Below, one piece after another: positions 1 through 6,216 of a stretch of 10,594 bases of DNA (its first letter is position 1; each line of letters opens with the position of its first letter). Made by a program: the position numbers and the translations under genes. The notes beneath the pieces were generated by a model, which was given only the letters and a program-made list of their open reading frames with translations, did no database searches and was not told where the DNA came from. Origin of the DNA: Betaproteobacteria bacterium (GTDB lineage: Bacteria; Pseudomonadota; Gammaproteobacteria; Burkholderiales; Burkholderiaceae_C); assembly GCA_009922295.1 (NCBI GenBank), contig RFWA01000057.1, forward strand, positions 1 through 10,594, given 5' to 3'.

Positions 1-200
1 AGATTGATGAGGTCACCCTGGACATCAGCGCCACGGTGCTGGTGCGGCTGGACGCGGCCCCCGATGGCGCTTCGGCGCCGGCCGATGCTGACGAGGCCGA
101 TGACGACAACGAGGTGGCAGGTCCGATTGCGATTGCCGTTGACCTGACCGAGCCAGACACGGCGACAAGCCCTGGCGCGAGTGATCCGCCGGCACCGTGA
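1..200 (+). CDS. 3' end of a probable RNB-family (RNase II/R-like) exoribonuclease, partial
   Basis: An open frame runs in from the left edge (first full codon at 3) and stops at TGA 198-200, giving the last 65 residues of a protein. It begins IDEVTLDISATVLVRLD, a beta-strand-like segment. This is followed by an Ala/Asp/Glu-rich, low-complexity tail (ADADEADDDNEV and then a Pro/Ala/Ser end) that is probably disordered. The opening strand resembles the last beta-barrel segment of RNB-domain ribonucleases, and my memory of Burkholderiales gene order puts such a ribonuclease next to a TonB-domain gene and mtgA. That family degrades RNA 3' to 5' in the cytoplasm. No catalytic residue lies in the window, so the assignment is inference. 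The stop overlaps the GTG start of the next gene (GTGA), which suggests translational coupling. The gene could be another protein with a similar C-terminal strand. Confidence 0.5.
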   Translation, partial: IDEVTLDISATVLVRLDAAPDGASAPADADEADDDNEVAGPIAIAVDLTEPDTATSPGASDPPAP

Positions 201-1066
201 ATCTGCGCCGGTTCAGCCCCCTGCAAATGGCGCTGGCCGTCTCGCTGGCGCTGCACGCCGCCTTGTTGACACTTCGCCTGGTGGACCCGGAGGCCTTCAA
301 ACGGGTGTTCGAAGAGGCGCCGCTAGAGGTGATCCTGGTGAATGCGCGCACGCTAGAAAAGCCAGACAAGGCGCAGGCTATCGCACAGGCCACCATGGCG
401 GGCGGTGGCGAGGCGGCTCAAGGTCGCGCCACCAGCCCGCTGCCTCCCTCGCTGCGCACTGAAAGTGGTGACGACGCCCAGGAAGCAGCGCGACGCACCT
501 TGCAAACCCTGCAAGAGCAGCAAAACCTGCTCCTGGCGCAGGTGCGCAATCAGCTGGCTGCCCTGCCCCCGCCCGACCCGGCGCGGCCGGACAGCTCCGC
601 TGAGCAGGTACAACGCGAGGAAAAACGGCGCCAGTTGGTCAGGGTGCTGGCAGAGATCGAGCGCCGGATCAACGAAGAAAACGCCCGGCCCAAACGGCGC
701 TACATCAGCCCGGCCACGCGGGAGGCGGTCTACGCGGTCTACTACGACCACCTGCGTCGGGCCATCGAGGACAAGGGCACTGAAAACTTCCCCCAGCTTG
801 GCGGCCAAAAGCTGTATGGCGAGCTGACCATGATCGTGACCGTGAACCACGACGGTCGCCTGATCGGTACCGAGGTGGTTTCCAGCTCCGGCAACCGGGC
901 GCTGGACCGGCGCGCCGAAGCCATCGCGCGGGCAGCCGCGCCATTTGGCCGCTTCAACGAGGAGATGCGCCGCAGGGCCGACCAGATTCTGGTGGTGTCC
1001 CGCTTCAAGTTCACCCGGGAAGAAGTATTGGAAACCCAGCTGACCGCAGGTGGAGCCCGACCATGA
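197..1066 (+). CDS. TonB C-terminal-domain (energy transducer TonB-like) protein
   Basis: This is a 289-residue inner-membrane protein with a periplasmic C-terminal domain. Residues 9-27 form an N-terminal membrane anchor that keeps Ser16 and His20, the spacing of the two residues in E. coli TonB's anchor that contact ExbB/ExbD. Residues 70-90 are Gly/Pro-rich. Residues 94-122 and 134-163 are rich in Gln, Glu, Arg and Leu and look like coiled coil, separated by a Pro-rich hinge (PPPDPARP). Residues 170-275 are a TonB/TolA-like alpha-beta domain with YGELTMIVTVNHDGRL and an Arg-rich helix. The long Pro/Lys spacer of classical TonB is missing. No exbB, exbD or outer-membrane receptor gene is nearby, so the substrate is unknown. 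It may be a TolA-like or envelope-linking protein. The GTG start at 197 overlaps the upstream stop. The next ATG, at codon 11, would cut away part of the anchor. The stop overlaps the mtgA start as ATGA. Confidence 0.85.
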   Translation: MNLRRFSPLQMALAVSLALHAALLTLRLVDPEAFKRVFEEAPLEVILVNARTLEKPDKAQAIAQATMAGGGEAAQGRATSPLPPSLRTESGDDAQEAARRTLQTLQEQQNLLLAQVRNQLAALPPPDPARPDSSAEQVQREEKRRQLVRVLAEIERRINEENARPKRRYISPATREAVYAVYYDHLRRAIEDKGTENFPQLGGQKLYGELTMIVTVNHDGRLIGTEVVSSSGNRALDRRAEAIARAAAPFGRFNEEMRRRADQILVVSRFKFTREEVLETQLTAGGARP

Positions 1067-1791
1067 CGGCCCTGCTGCGCTGGCTGGTCCTGCTGCTGCT
1101 GGCCCTGCTGGCCCTGCAGCTGTTTTTTGTGCTGCGGATCGCGGCCATGGCAGTTCTGGACCCGCAGTCCACCGCCTTTCAGCGGTCAGAGGCCTGGCGC
1201 ATACAGATGGAACAAGGCCGATTGCAGTGGCGCCAGCAATGGGTAAGCTATGGGCAGATCTCAGACAACCTCAAGCGGGCGGTGATCGCCAGCGAGGACG
1301 ATGGCTTCTCCAACCATGATGGCGTGGACTGGGATGCGCTGGAGAAAGCCTGGCAGAAAAACGCCAAGGCCGAAGCCCGCGCTGCAAAAAATGCGGCTGC
1401 GGCCAAAGCGGGACGAGCGCCCAAGGTGGTGGGTGGCTCCACCATCACCCAGCAGCTGGCCAAAAACCTGTTTTTGTCGGGCGAACGCACGCTGCTGCGC
1501 AAGGGCCAGGAGTTTGTGCTGACGCTGCTGCTGGAGACCCTGCTGAGCAAGCAGCGCATTCTGGAGATCTACCTCAACAGCGTGGAATGGGGCGAGGGCG
1601 TATTTGGTGCTGAGGCCGCCGCCCAGCGCTATTTCCGCAAACCGGCAGCCAAGCTGACGGCCCTTGAGGCCGCGCGCCTGGCGGTGATGCTGCCACGGCC
1701 GCGCTATTTTGAGAAACTGCCCAATTCGGGCTACCTGGCTGAGCGGGCGGCGGTGATTGTGGAGCGGCTGCCCAACGCGCAGCTGCCCTGA
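1063..1791 (+). CDS. mtgA: Monofunctional biosynthetic peptidoglycan glycosyltransferase MtgA
   Basis: MtgA polymerises lipid II into glycan strands on the periplasmic face of the inner membrane and has no transpeptidase domain. The 242-residue length fits the family. Residues 4-28 form a single membrane anchor. The GT51 motifs appear in order: ASEDDGFSNHDG (77-88, with the catalytic Glu at 78), GGSTITQQLAKN (124-135), RKGQE (146-150), ETLLSKQRILEIYLN (158-172, with a second conserved Glu at 159) and EWGEGVFGAEAAAQRYF (175-191). Between the first two motifs lies an Ala/Lys-rich stretch (about 98-122, KAEARAAKNAAAAKAGRAP) that is longer than in E. coli MtgA. The ATG at 1063 overlaps the tonB-like stop, and GGAG at 1052-1055 sits 7 bases upstream. 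The gene is probably co-transcribed with the two genes before it. Confidence 0.97.
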   Translation: MTALLRWLVLLLLALLALQLFFVLRIAAMAVLDPQSTAFQRSEAWRIQMEQGRLQWRQQWVSYGQISDNLKRAVIASEDDGFSNHDGVDWDALEKAWQKNAKAEARAAKNAAAAKAGRAPKVVGGSTITQQLAKNLFLSGERTLLRKGQEFVLTLLLETLLSKQRILEIYLNSVEWGEGVFGAEAAAQRYFRKPAAKLTALEAARLAVMLPRPRYFEKLPNSGYLAERAAVIVERLPNAQLP

Positions 1792-1811
1792 GCAACGCCG
1801 GGCCACACACC

Positions 1812-2360
1812 ATGCGAATTCTTGGCATTGACCCGGGCCTGCGCACCACCGGCTTTGGCGTGATTGATGTGACCGGCTCCGAGCTGGCCTACGTGGCCAG
1901 TGGCACCATCAGCACCACCCACCTTGAGAAGGGCCGGCTGCCGGAGCGTCTGAAGGTGCTGTTTGACGGTCTGGTAGAGGTGAGCACACGTTACCAGCCG
2001 GATTGCGCGTCGGTGGAGATCGTTTTTGTCAATGTCAACCCGCAGTCGACGCTGCTGCTGGGCCAGGCGCGCGGCGCCTGCATCACGGCGCTGGTGTCAC
2101 GCCAGCTGCCGGTGGCCGAGTACACCGCCTTGCAGATGAAGCAGGCGGTGGTGGGCTACGGCCGAGCCGACAAAACCCAGGTCCAGGAGATGGTCCGCCG
2201 CCTGCTGTCACTGCCCGGCCTGCCCGGGCCCGACGCCGCCGACGCGCTGGGCCTGGCCATCACCCATGCCCACGCCGCCAAGGCCATGGCCCGGCTTGCC
2301 CAGGCCGACGGCGTGCTGGGTGCCGGCAGCGGCAAGTACAAGGCGGGGCGCAGCCGTTAG
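1812..2360 (+). CDS. ruvC: Crossover junction endodeoxyribonuclease RuvC
   Basis: RuvC is the Holliday junction resolvase. It acts as a dimer, cutting symmetrically after RuvAB branch migration during recombinational repair. The 182-residue length is typical. The four acidic residues of the RNase H-like active site are visible: Asp7 in GIDPGLRTTGFGVID, Glu69 in SVEIVFVNVNP, and Asp141 and Asp144 in PDAADALGLAITH. The conserved LLGQARG (82-88) and the Lys-rich ALQMKQAVVGYGRADKTQV segment (106-124) are also present. The tail (GAGSGKYKAGRSR) is Gly/Lys/Arg-rich. The ATG at 1812 gives the canonical MRILGIDPG start. It lies 20 bases after the mtgA stop, and I see no good Shine-Dalgarno in that gap, so expression may rely on readthrough or coupling. 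ruvA and ruvB are not in the window, and no LexA-like box was seen in the gap. Confidence 0.97.
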   Translation: MRILGIDPGLRTTGFGVIDVTGSELAYVASGTISTTHLEKGRLPERLKVLFDGLVEVSTRYQPDCASVEIVFVNVNPQSTLLLGQARGACITALVSRQLPVAEYTALQMKQAVVGYGRADKTQVQEMVRRLLSLPGLPGPDAADALGLAITHAHAAKAMARLAQADGVLGAGSGKYKAGRSR

Positions 2361-2398
2361 CTGCATTGGGGGCTGGCGTCGCAGCGAGTGAGAGAGCC
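2361..2398. other. Convergent junction between ruvC and the small membrane gene
   Basis: Only 38 bases separate the two convergent stop codons. The best inverted repeat is a 5-base GCTGC (2360-2364) pairing with GCAGC (2381-2385), with no T-run on either side. I see no convincing intrinsic terminator, so transcription from one or both sides may run into the opposite gene or depend on Rho. Confidence 0.5.
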
Positions 2399-2575
2399 TC
2401 AGGCCAAACGCTCCAATATCAGCACCGCAAAAAAACCGAAGCCTGAGATCAACACCCACTTGAGGATGATCAAGCCGTAGCGTCGGTAACGCGGCTCGCC
2501 GGTGCCGGCATAAAAGACAAAAGACACCACGGCACCGAGCAGCAGCAGCAGGATCAACCAGCGAAACAGCAGCAT
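2399..2575 (-). CDS. Small two-helix inner-membrane protein of unknown function
   Basis: This is a 58-residue hydrophobic protein starting MLLFRWLILLLLLGAVVS. Two membrane segments are clear, at about residues 4-23 and 34-55. A short polar loop, GTGEPRYRRYG (24-34), separates them and is rich in Arg and Tyr, and the protein ends LERLA. The positive loop suggests that it faces the cytoplasm, with both ends outside; this is inference. The ATG at 2573-2575 is preceded by GAGG with a 5-base spacer and lies 25 bases after the lpxC stop. That makes it the last gene of the division cluster, probably co-transcribed with lpxC. The frame stays open upstream into lpxC, but that part is only an out-of-frame reading of lpxC. 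I do not recognise a named family. Its position suggests an envelope role, which is a guess. Confidence 0.75.
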   Translation of the reverse strand: MLLFRWLILLLLLGAVVSFVFYAGTGEPRYRRYGLIILKWVLISGFGFFAVLILERLA

Positions 2576-2584
2576 GGTGGCCTC
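2576..2584 (-). promoter_or_regulatory. Ribosome binding site of the small membrane gene
   Basis: GAGG on the minus strand (2584-2581) lies 5 bases before the ATG at 2575. It supports this start over the earlier in-frame codons inside lpxC. Confidence 0.55.
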
Positions 2585-2600
2585 GTCGGGCTGGTCCGGC

Positions 2601-3524
2601 TCACCAAGCGCGTGCCAGTTGGGCAAAGCCCGCCGGCGCGCGCTTGTCGTCGGAAAAACTGACCACGTCCCAGGCGTCGGTGCGGCGCAGCAGCTCGTGC
2701 AGCAATCGGTTGTTGAGCGCGTGGCCGGAGCGGCGCGCGCTGTAACTGGCGAGCAGTGGCTTACCCACCAGGTACAGGTCGCCCATGGCATCGAGGATTT
2801 TGTGCTTGACGAACTCATCGTCATAGCGCAGACCTTCAGCGTTGAGCACCTTGTAGTCGTCCATCACAATCGCGTTGTCCAGTCCACCGCCCAGCGCCAG
2901 TCCGTTGGCACGCATCATCTCAACATCTTTGGTGAAGCCGAAGGTGCGGGCTCGGGCGATGTCGCGCGAGTAAGAGTCTGTGCTCATATCAAACACCACG
3001 CGCTGGCCGGTGGCGTCCACCGCCGGATGGTCAAAATCGATCTCGAAGCTCAAGCGGTAGCCATGAAAGGGTTCAAGCCGTGCCCATTTTTCTGCTGCAC
3101 CCTGGCCCTCACGCACCTCAACCGGCGCCAGAAGCTGGATGAAACGGCGTGGCGCATTTTGCAGCACGATACCCGCACTTTGGAGCAGGAAGACAAAGGA
3201 CGCCGCTGAGCCGTCGAGGATGGGCACCTCTTCGGCCGTGATGTCCACATACAGGTTGTCGACCCCCAGCCCGGCACAAGCCGACATCAGGTGCTCCACG
3301 GTGTGCACCTTGACGCTGCCATTGGACAGGGTGCTCGCGAGCCGGGTGTCGGAGACCGCTGCCGCCGACACCAGAATGTCGACCGGCTCTGGCAGGTCGA
3401 CCCGCCGAAACACGACCCCGGTGTCAGCTGGCGCAGGGCGCAGCGTCAGCTCCACCCGCTGCCCGCTGTGCAGCCCGACGCCAACGGCGCGCGTCAGGGT
3501 TTTGAGGGTTCGTTGTTGCAGCAC
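2601..3524 (-). CDS. lpxC: UDP-3-O-acyl-N-acetylglucosamine deacetylase LpxC
   Basis: LpxC is the zinc-dependent cytoplasmic enzyme that removes the acetyl group from UDP-3-O-acyl-GlcNAc, the committed step of lipid A synthesis. The 307-residue length is normal. The zinc and catalytic residues are visible: Glu77 and His78 in HTVEHLMSACAGLG, His241 and Asp245 in HKILDAMGDLYLVG, and His268 in SGHALNN. The PILDGSAASFVFLL and RARTFGF segments are also typical. The protein aligns with E. coli LpxC from its first residues (xLQQRTLK against MIKQRTLK), which points to the GTG at 3524-3522. The AGGAGG just before it has no spacer, which is unusual. An in-frame TAA at 3536-3534 rules out a longer form. 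The ftsZ stop is 12 bases upstream, so lpxC is probably transcribed with ftsZ. In E. coli, LpxC amount is set by FtsH proteolysis of its C-terminal tail. The tail here, ending AQLARAW, differs from E. coli's. Confidence 0.97.
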   Translation of the reverse strand: MLQQRTLKTLTRAVGVGLHSGQRVELTLRPAPADTGVVFRRVDLPEPVDILVSAAAVSDTRLASTLSNGSVKVHTVEHLMSACAGLGVDNLYVDITAEEVPILDGSAASFVFLLQSAGIVLQNAPRRFIQLLAPVEVREGQGAAEKWARLEPFHGYRLSFEIDFDHPAVDATGQRVVFDMSTDSYSRDIARARTFGFTKDVEMMRANGLALGGGLDNAIVMDDYKVLNAEGLRYDDEFVKHKILDAMGDLYLVGKPLLASYSARRSGHALNNRLLHELLRRTDAWDVVSFSDDKRAPAGFAQLARAW

Positions 3525-3530
3525 CCTCCT
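3525..3530 (-). promoter_or_regulatory. AGGAGG Shine-Dalgarno abutting the lpxC GTG start
   Basis: A perfect AGGAGG (minus strand, 3530-3525) touches the GTG at 3524 with no spacer. Normal initiation wants about 5-9 bases. It may serve poorly for this GTG, or initiation may use another codon slightly downstream. Confidence 0.5.
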
Positions 3531-3536
3531 ATTTTA

Positions 3537-4799
3537 CTAATCTGCCTGCTTGCGCAGGAATGCAGGGATTTCAAAATCCTCCATGCCGCCGGATGACAGC
3601 GCGTCGACCTTGGCCGAGGCCTGGGTGCGGTCACGCTGGCGCCAGACACTGGGCCGCTTCATGTCGTGGTAATCGGGCTGGGCCCTGCCCATCATGCCGG
3701 GTGCTGACGCACCCGCGCCGCCCAGGGAGGCCACGGTAGAGCCCGATGCGCCTGCTGTATTGAGCGCGGGCACATGGAACGGTGTGTTGTCGGTGCCGGT
3801 GCGCAGCACTTGCAGTTGCGGCTTGGCCCGGTTGGCGCCCTGGCGCGACAAACCAGTGGCGACCACCGTGACCCGGATGTTGTCGCCCAGGGAGTCGTCG
3901 TGGGCGGTGCCGTAGATGACATGGGCATCGGGCGAGGCAAAAGCCCGGATGGTGTTCATCGCCAGGCCGGATTCGCGCAACTTGAGCGAACCCTTGGCGG
4001 CGGTGATCAGCACCAGCACACCCTTGGCACCCGAGAGGTCAATGCCCTCAAGCAAGGGGCAGGCTACGGCCTGTTCAGCTGCGATACGGGCCCGGTCCGG
4101 ACCGGCGGCTTGCGCTGTGCCCATCATGGCCTTGCCGGGCTCGCCCATCACGGTGCGCACGTCCTCAAAGTCGACATTCACATGGCCCTTGACGTTGATG
4201 ATTTCCGCAATACCGCCCACGGCGTTCTTGAGCACGTCATTGGCACGGGCGAATGCTTCATCCTCTGTCGCCTCCTCGCCAAGCACTTCCATGAGTTTTT
4301 CGTTGAGCACGACGATGAGCGAGTCGACATTGGCTTCCAGCTCGGCCAGGCCGGCTTCGGCATTGCTCATGCGCTTGTTGCCCTCAAAGTCAAAGGGCTT
4401 GGTCACCACGCCCACGGTCAGGATGCCCATTTCGCGCGCTACCCGTGCGATCACCGGAGCGGCGCCCGTGCCCGTGCCGCCGCCCATGCCGGCGGTGATG
4501 AACAGCATGTGAGCGCCTTCGATCGACGCCCGGATGTCTTCAATGGCCAATTCTGCGGCTTCACGGCCACGCTCCGGGATGCTGCCTGCACCCAGGCCAG
4601 TCAGACCGAGCTGGATGATGCGGTGCGCATCGCTGCTGCCCAGCGCTTGGGCGTCGGTATTGGCACAGATGAATTCCACGCCCTGAACCGAGCTGTTGAT
4701 CATGTGGCTGACGGCGTTGCCACCACCGCCACCGACGCCAATAACCTTGATCCGGGTGCCCTGGTTGAAAGTTTCTTCTTCGATCATTTCGATAGGCAT
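3537..4799 (-). CDS. ftsZ: Cell division protein FtsZ
   Basis: FtsZ is the tubulin-like GTPase that polymerises into the cytoplasmic Z ring and recruits the division machinery. The protein has 420 residues. The GTP site is seen as GVGGGGGNAV (21-30) and the tubulin signature GGGTGTGAAP (106-115). The T7 synergy loop NVDFEDV (208-214) carries Asn208, Asp210 and Asp213, which complete the active site of the next subunit. A variable linker (about 320-405), rich in Ala, Gly and Met, leads to the conserved tail EDFEIPAFLRKQAD, which binds FtsA and other partners. The start is the ATG at 4799-4797, giving MPIEMIEEE. AGGAG lies 7 bases upstream. An earlier in-frame TTG at 4862 lacks a ribosome site and would add an unrelated leader. 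The gene is 159 bases from ftsA and 12 bases from lpxC. Confidence 0.98.
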   Translation of the reverse strand: MPIEMIEEETFNQGTRIKVIGVGGGGGNAVSHMINSSVQGVEFICANTDAQALGSSDAHRIIQLGLTGLGAGSIPERGREAAELAIEDIRASIEGAHMLFITAGMGGGTGTGAAPVIARVAREMGILTVGVVTKPFDFEGNKRMSNAEAGLAELEANVDSLIVVLNEKLMEVLGEEATEDEAFARANDVLKNAVGGIAEIINVKGHVNVDFEDVRTVMGEPGKAMMGTAQAAGPDRARIAAEQAVACPLLEGIDLSGAKGVLVLITAAKGSLKLRESGLAMNTIRAFASPDAHVIYGTAHDDSLGDNIRVTVVATGLSRQGANRAKPQLQVLRTGTDNTPFHVPALNTAGASGSTVASLGGAGASAPGMMGRAQPDYHDMKRPSVWRQRDRTQASAKVDALSSGGMEDFEIPAFLRKQAD

Positions 4800-4806
4800 T
4801 TTTGTT

Positions 4807-4811
4807 CTCCT
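4807..4811 (-). promoter_or_regulatory. Ribosome binding site of ftsZ
   Basis: AGGAG on the minus strand (4811-4807), 7 bases before the ATG at 4799, fixes the ftsZ start against the longer open frame that begins at 4862. Confidence 0.75.
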
Positions 4812-4879
4812 GGTTAATAAATAAGTTGCAGTTGCTAAAAAAAGTGGTTCTGTTCTTTTCAATTCGACTTTGGCGTCAT

Positions 4880-4910
4880 CAGGGCGGGCCGGTGCAGCGC
4901 CATCGCCCTG
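4880..4910. repeat. Inverted repeat in the ftsA-ftsZ spacer
   Basis: CAGGGCG (4880-4886) and CGCCCTG (4904-4910) are perfect 7-base inverted arms around a 17-base loop. There is no T-run directly after the stem on the minus strand (the T7 is 36 bases further), so it is not a classical terminator. It could be an RNA hairpin, an operator, or chance in GC-rich DNA. Confidence 0.4.
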
Positions 4911-4958
4911 GGGGACTGGCGCGCTGGCGCCACAGGGCCTGGTAGGTCGGGCAGGCCA

Positions 4959-6188
4959 TCAAAATATCCCGGCGAACCAGTCTTTGAGCTGGCCGGCGGC
5001 TGTTTTCATGGAACCATTTTTTTGCGCCACCTTGAAGCCGCGCAGGCGGGCCATGCGCGCCTCTTCGAGCAGCCCCATCACGGTGGCGGCGCGTGGTTGT
5101 GCCACCATGTCGGCCAGCGCGCTGGCGTACTTGGGGATGCCCCGGCGCACCGGCTTGAGGAAGATGTCCTCGCCCAGCTCCACCATGCCCGGCATGATGC
5201 AACTGCCGCCGGTCAGCACGATGCCGCTGGAGAGCATTTCCTCAAAGCCAGAGTCACGCAGCACCTGATGAACCAGCTGGAAGATCTCCTCGACGCGCGG
5301 CTCGATCACACCGGCCAGCGCCTGGCGGCTGAGCATGCGCGGGCCGCGGTCGCCCAGGCCAGGTACCTCAACCTGCGTGTCCGGGTCAGCCAGCAACTGC
5401 TTGGCGTAGCCGTTTTCGACCTTGATCTCCTCGGCGTCCTTGGTGGGGGTGCGCAGGGCCATGGCGATGTCGCTGGTGATCAGGTCACCGGCAATCGGAA
5501 TCACGGCGGTGTGCCGGATGGCGCCATTGGTGAAGATGGCGATGTCGGTCGAGCCGGCGCCAATATCGACCAGCGCCACACCGAGCTCGCGTTCGTCCTC
5601 GGTCAGCACCGACAGGCTACTGGCCAGCGGGTTGAGCATCAGTTGCTCCACCTCCAGGCCGCAGCGGCGCACGCACTTGATGATGTTTTCGGCTGCACTT
5701 TGGGCGCCAGTGACAATGTGCACCTTGGCTTCCAGCCGGATGCCGCTCATGCCAATCGGCTCGCGCACATCCTGGCCGTCGATGATGAACTCTTGCGGCT
5801 CGACCAGCAGCAGCCGCTGGTCGGTCGAGATGTTGATCGCCTTGGCGGTTTCGACCACCCGGGCCACGTCAGCGGCCGTTACTTCGCGGTCCTTGATGGC
5901 CACCATGCCGCTTGAGTTCATGCCCCGGATGTGGCTGCCGGTGATGCCGGTGTAAACCCGGGTGATCTTGCAGTCGGCCATCAGCTCGGCTTCTTTGAGC
6001 GCCTGCTGGATGCTCTGTACCGTGGCGTCAATGTTGACCACCACGCCGCGCTTGAGGCCGTTGCTGGCGGCAATGCCCAGACCAGCGAGCTTGAGCTCGC
6101 CGTTGGGCAGCACTTCAGCCACGACAGCCATGACCTTGGAGGTGCCAATGTCAAGGCCTACGACCAAGTCTTTGTATTCTTTTGCCAT
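4959..6188 (-). CDS. ftsA: Cell division protein FtsA
   Basis: FtsA is the actin-like ATPase that tethers FtsZ to the inner membrane and helps recruit later division proteins. The protein has 409 residues. ATP-binding motifs are visible: phosphate 1 GLDIGTSKV (11-19), phosphate 2 LVDIGAGSTDIAIF (206-219) and the adenosine motif IVLTGGSCIMPG (323-334). The SHS2 (1C) domain specific to FtsA lies between the first two, around residues 84-165. The last residues, GQLKDWFAGIF, form the expected amphipathic membrane-targeting helix after a flexible linker. The ATG at 6188-6186 has AGGTGA 6 bases upstream. It lies 28 bases after the ftsQ stop, so the two are almost certainly co-transcribed. Confidence 0.98.
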   Translation of the reverse strand: MAKEYKDLVVGLDIGTSKVMAVVAEVLPNGELKLAGLGIAASNGLKRGVVVNIDATVQSIQQALKEAELMADCKITRVYTGITGSHIRGMNSSGMVAIKDREVTAADVARVVETAKAINISTDQRLLLVEPQEFIIDGQDVREPIGMSGIRLEAKVHIVTGAQSAAENIIKCVRRCGLEVEQLMLNPLASSLSVLTEDERELGVALVDIGAGSTDIAIFTNGAIRHTAVIPIAGDLITSDIAMALRTPTKDAEEIKVENGYAKQLLADPDTQVEVPGLGDRGPRMLSRQALAGVIEPRVEEIFQLVHQVLRDSGFEEMLSSGIVLTGGSCIMPGMVELGEDIFLKPVRRGIPKYASALADMVAQPRAATVMGLLEEARMARLRGFKVAQKNGSMKTAAGQLKDWFAGIF

Positions 6189-6216
6189 ATGTCGTCACCT
6201 GTTGTTGAGGTTGCCA

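Larger units (their letters stand above)
4800..4958 (-). promoter_or_regulatory. ftsA-ftsZ spacer, possible promoter or regulatory region for ftsZ
   Basis: These 159 bases are the longest gap in the minus-strand cluster. The half next to ftsA is GC-rich and holds an inverted repeat. The half next to ftsZ is AT-rich, with a T7 run (minus strand, 4843-4837). A possible -35 TTGAAA (4862-4857) has only a poor match to a -10 at 17 bases (TTTAGC, 4839-4834), so I cannot name a promoter with confidence. An extra promoter here could let ftsZ be made in excess of ftsA, as in other bacteria. That is inference. Confidence 0.35.

Noticed and set aside
2576..2824. Longer form of the small membrane protein reaching into lpxC
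   Set aside because: The upstream residues are Ser/Thr/Cys-rich, as expected from another frame of lpxC. The ATG at 2575 has its own ribosome site.
3774..4817. 347-codon open frame on the plus strand, opposite ftsZ
   Set aside because: It lies wholly antisense to ftsZ, has no recognisable domain, and is His/Gly/Asp-rich as expected from the reverse of a GC-rich gene. It is a shadow frame.
4837..4843. T7 run (minus strand) before ftsZ as an intrinsic terminator of ftsA
   Set aside because: The nearest GC stem (4880-4910) ends 36 bases away, so stem and T-run are not joined. The only directly adjacent pairing is a weak AAAAG/CTTTT stem.
4800..4862. N-terminal extension of FtsZ from a TTG at 4862
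   Set aside because: The extra 21 residues have no ribosome site, whereas the ATG at 4799 has a well-spaced AGGAG and gives the family's usual N-terminus.
5022..5915. 297-codon open frame on the plus strand, opposite ftsA
   Set aside because: The composition (His, Gln, Ala, Asp) is that of an antisense shadow of ftsA, with no motif or ribosome site.
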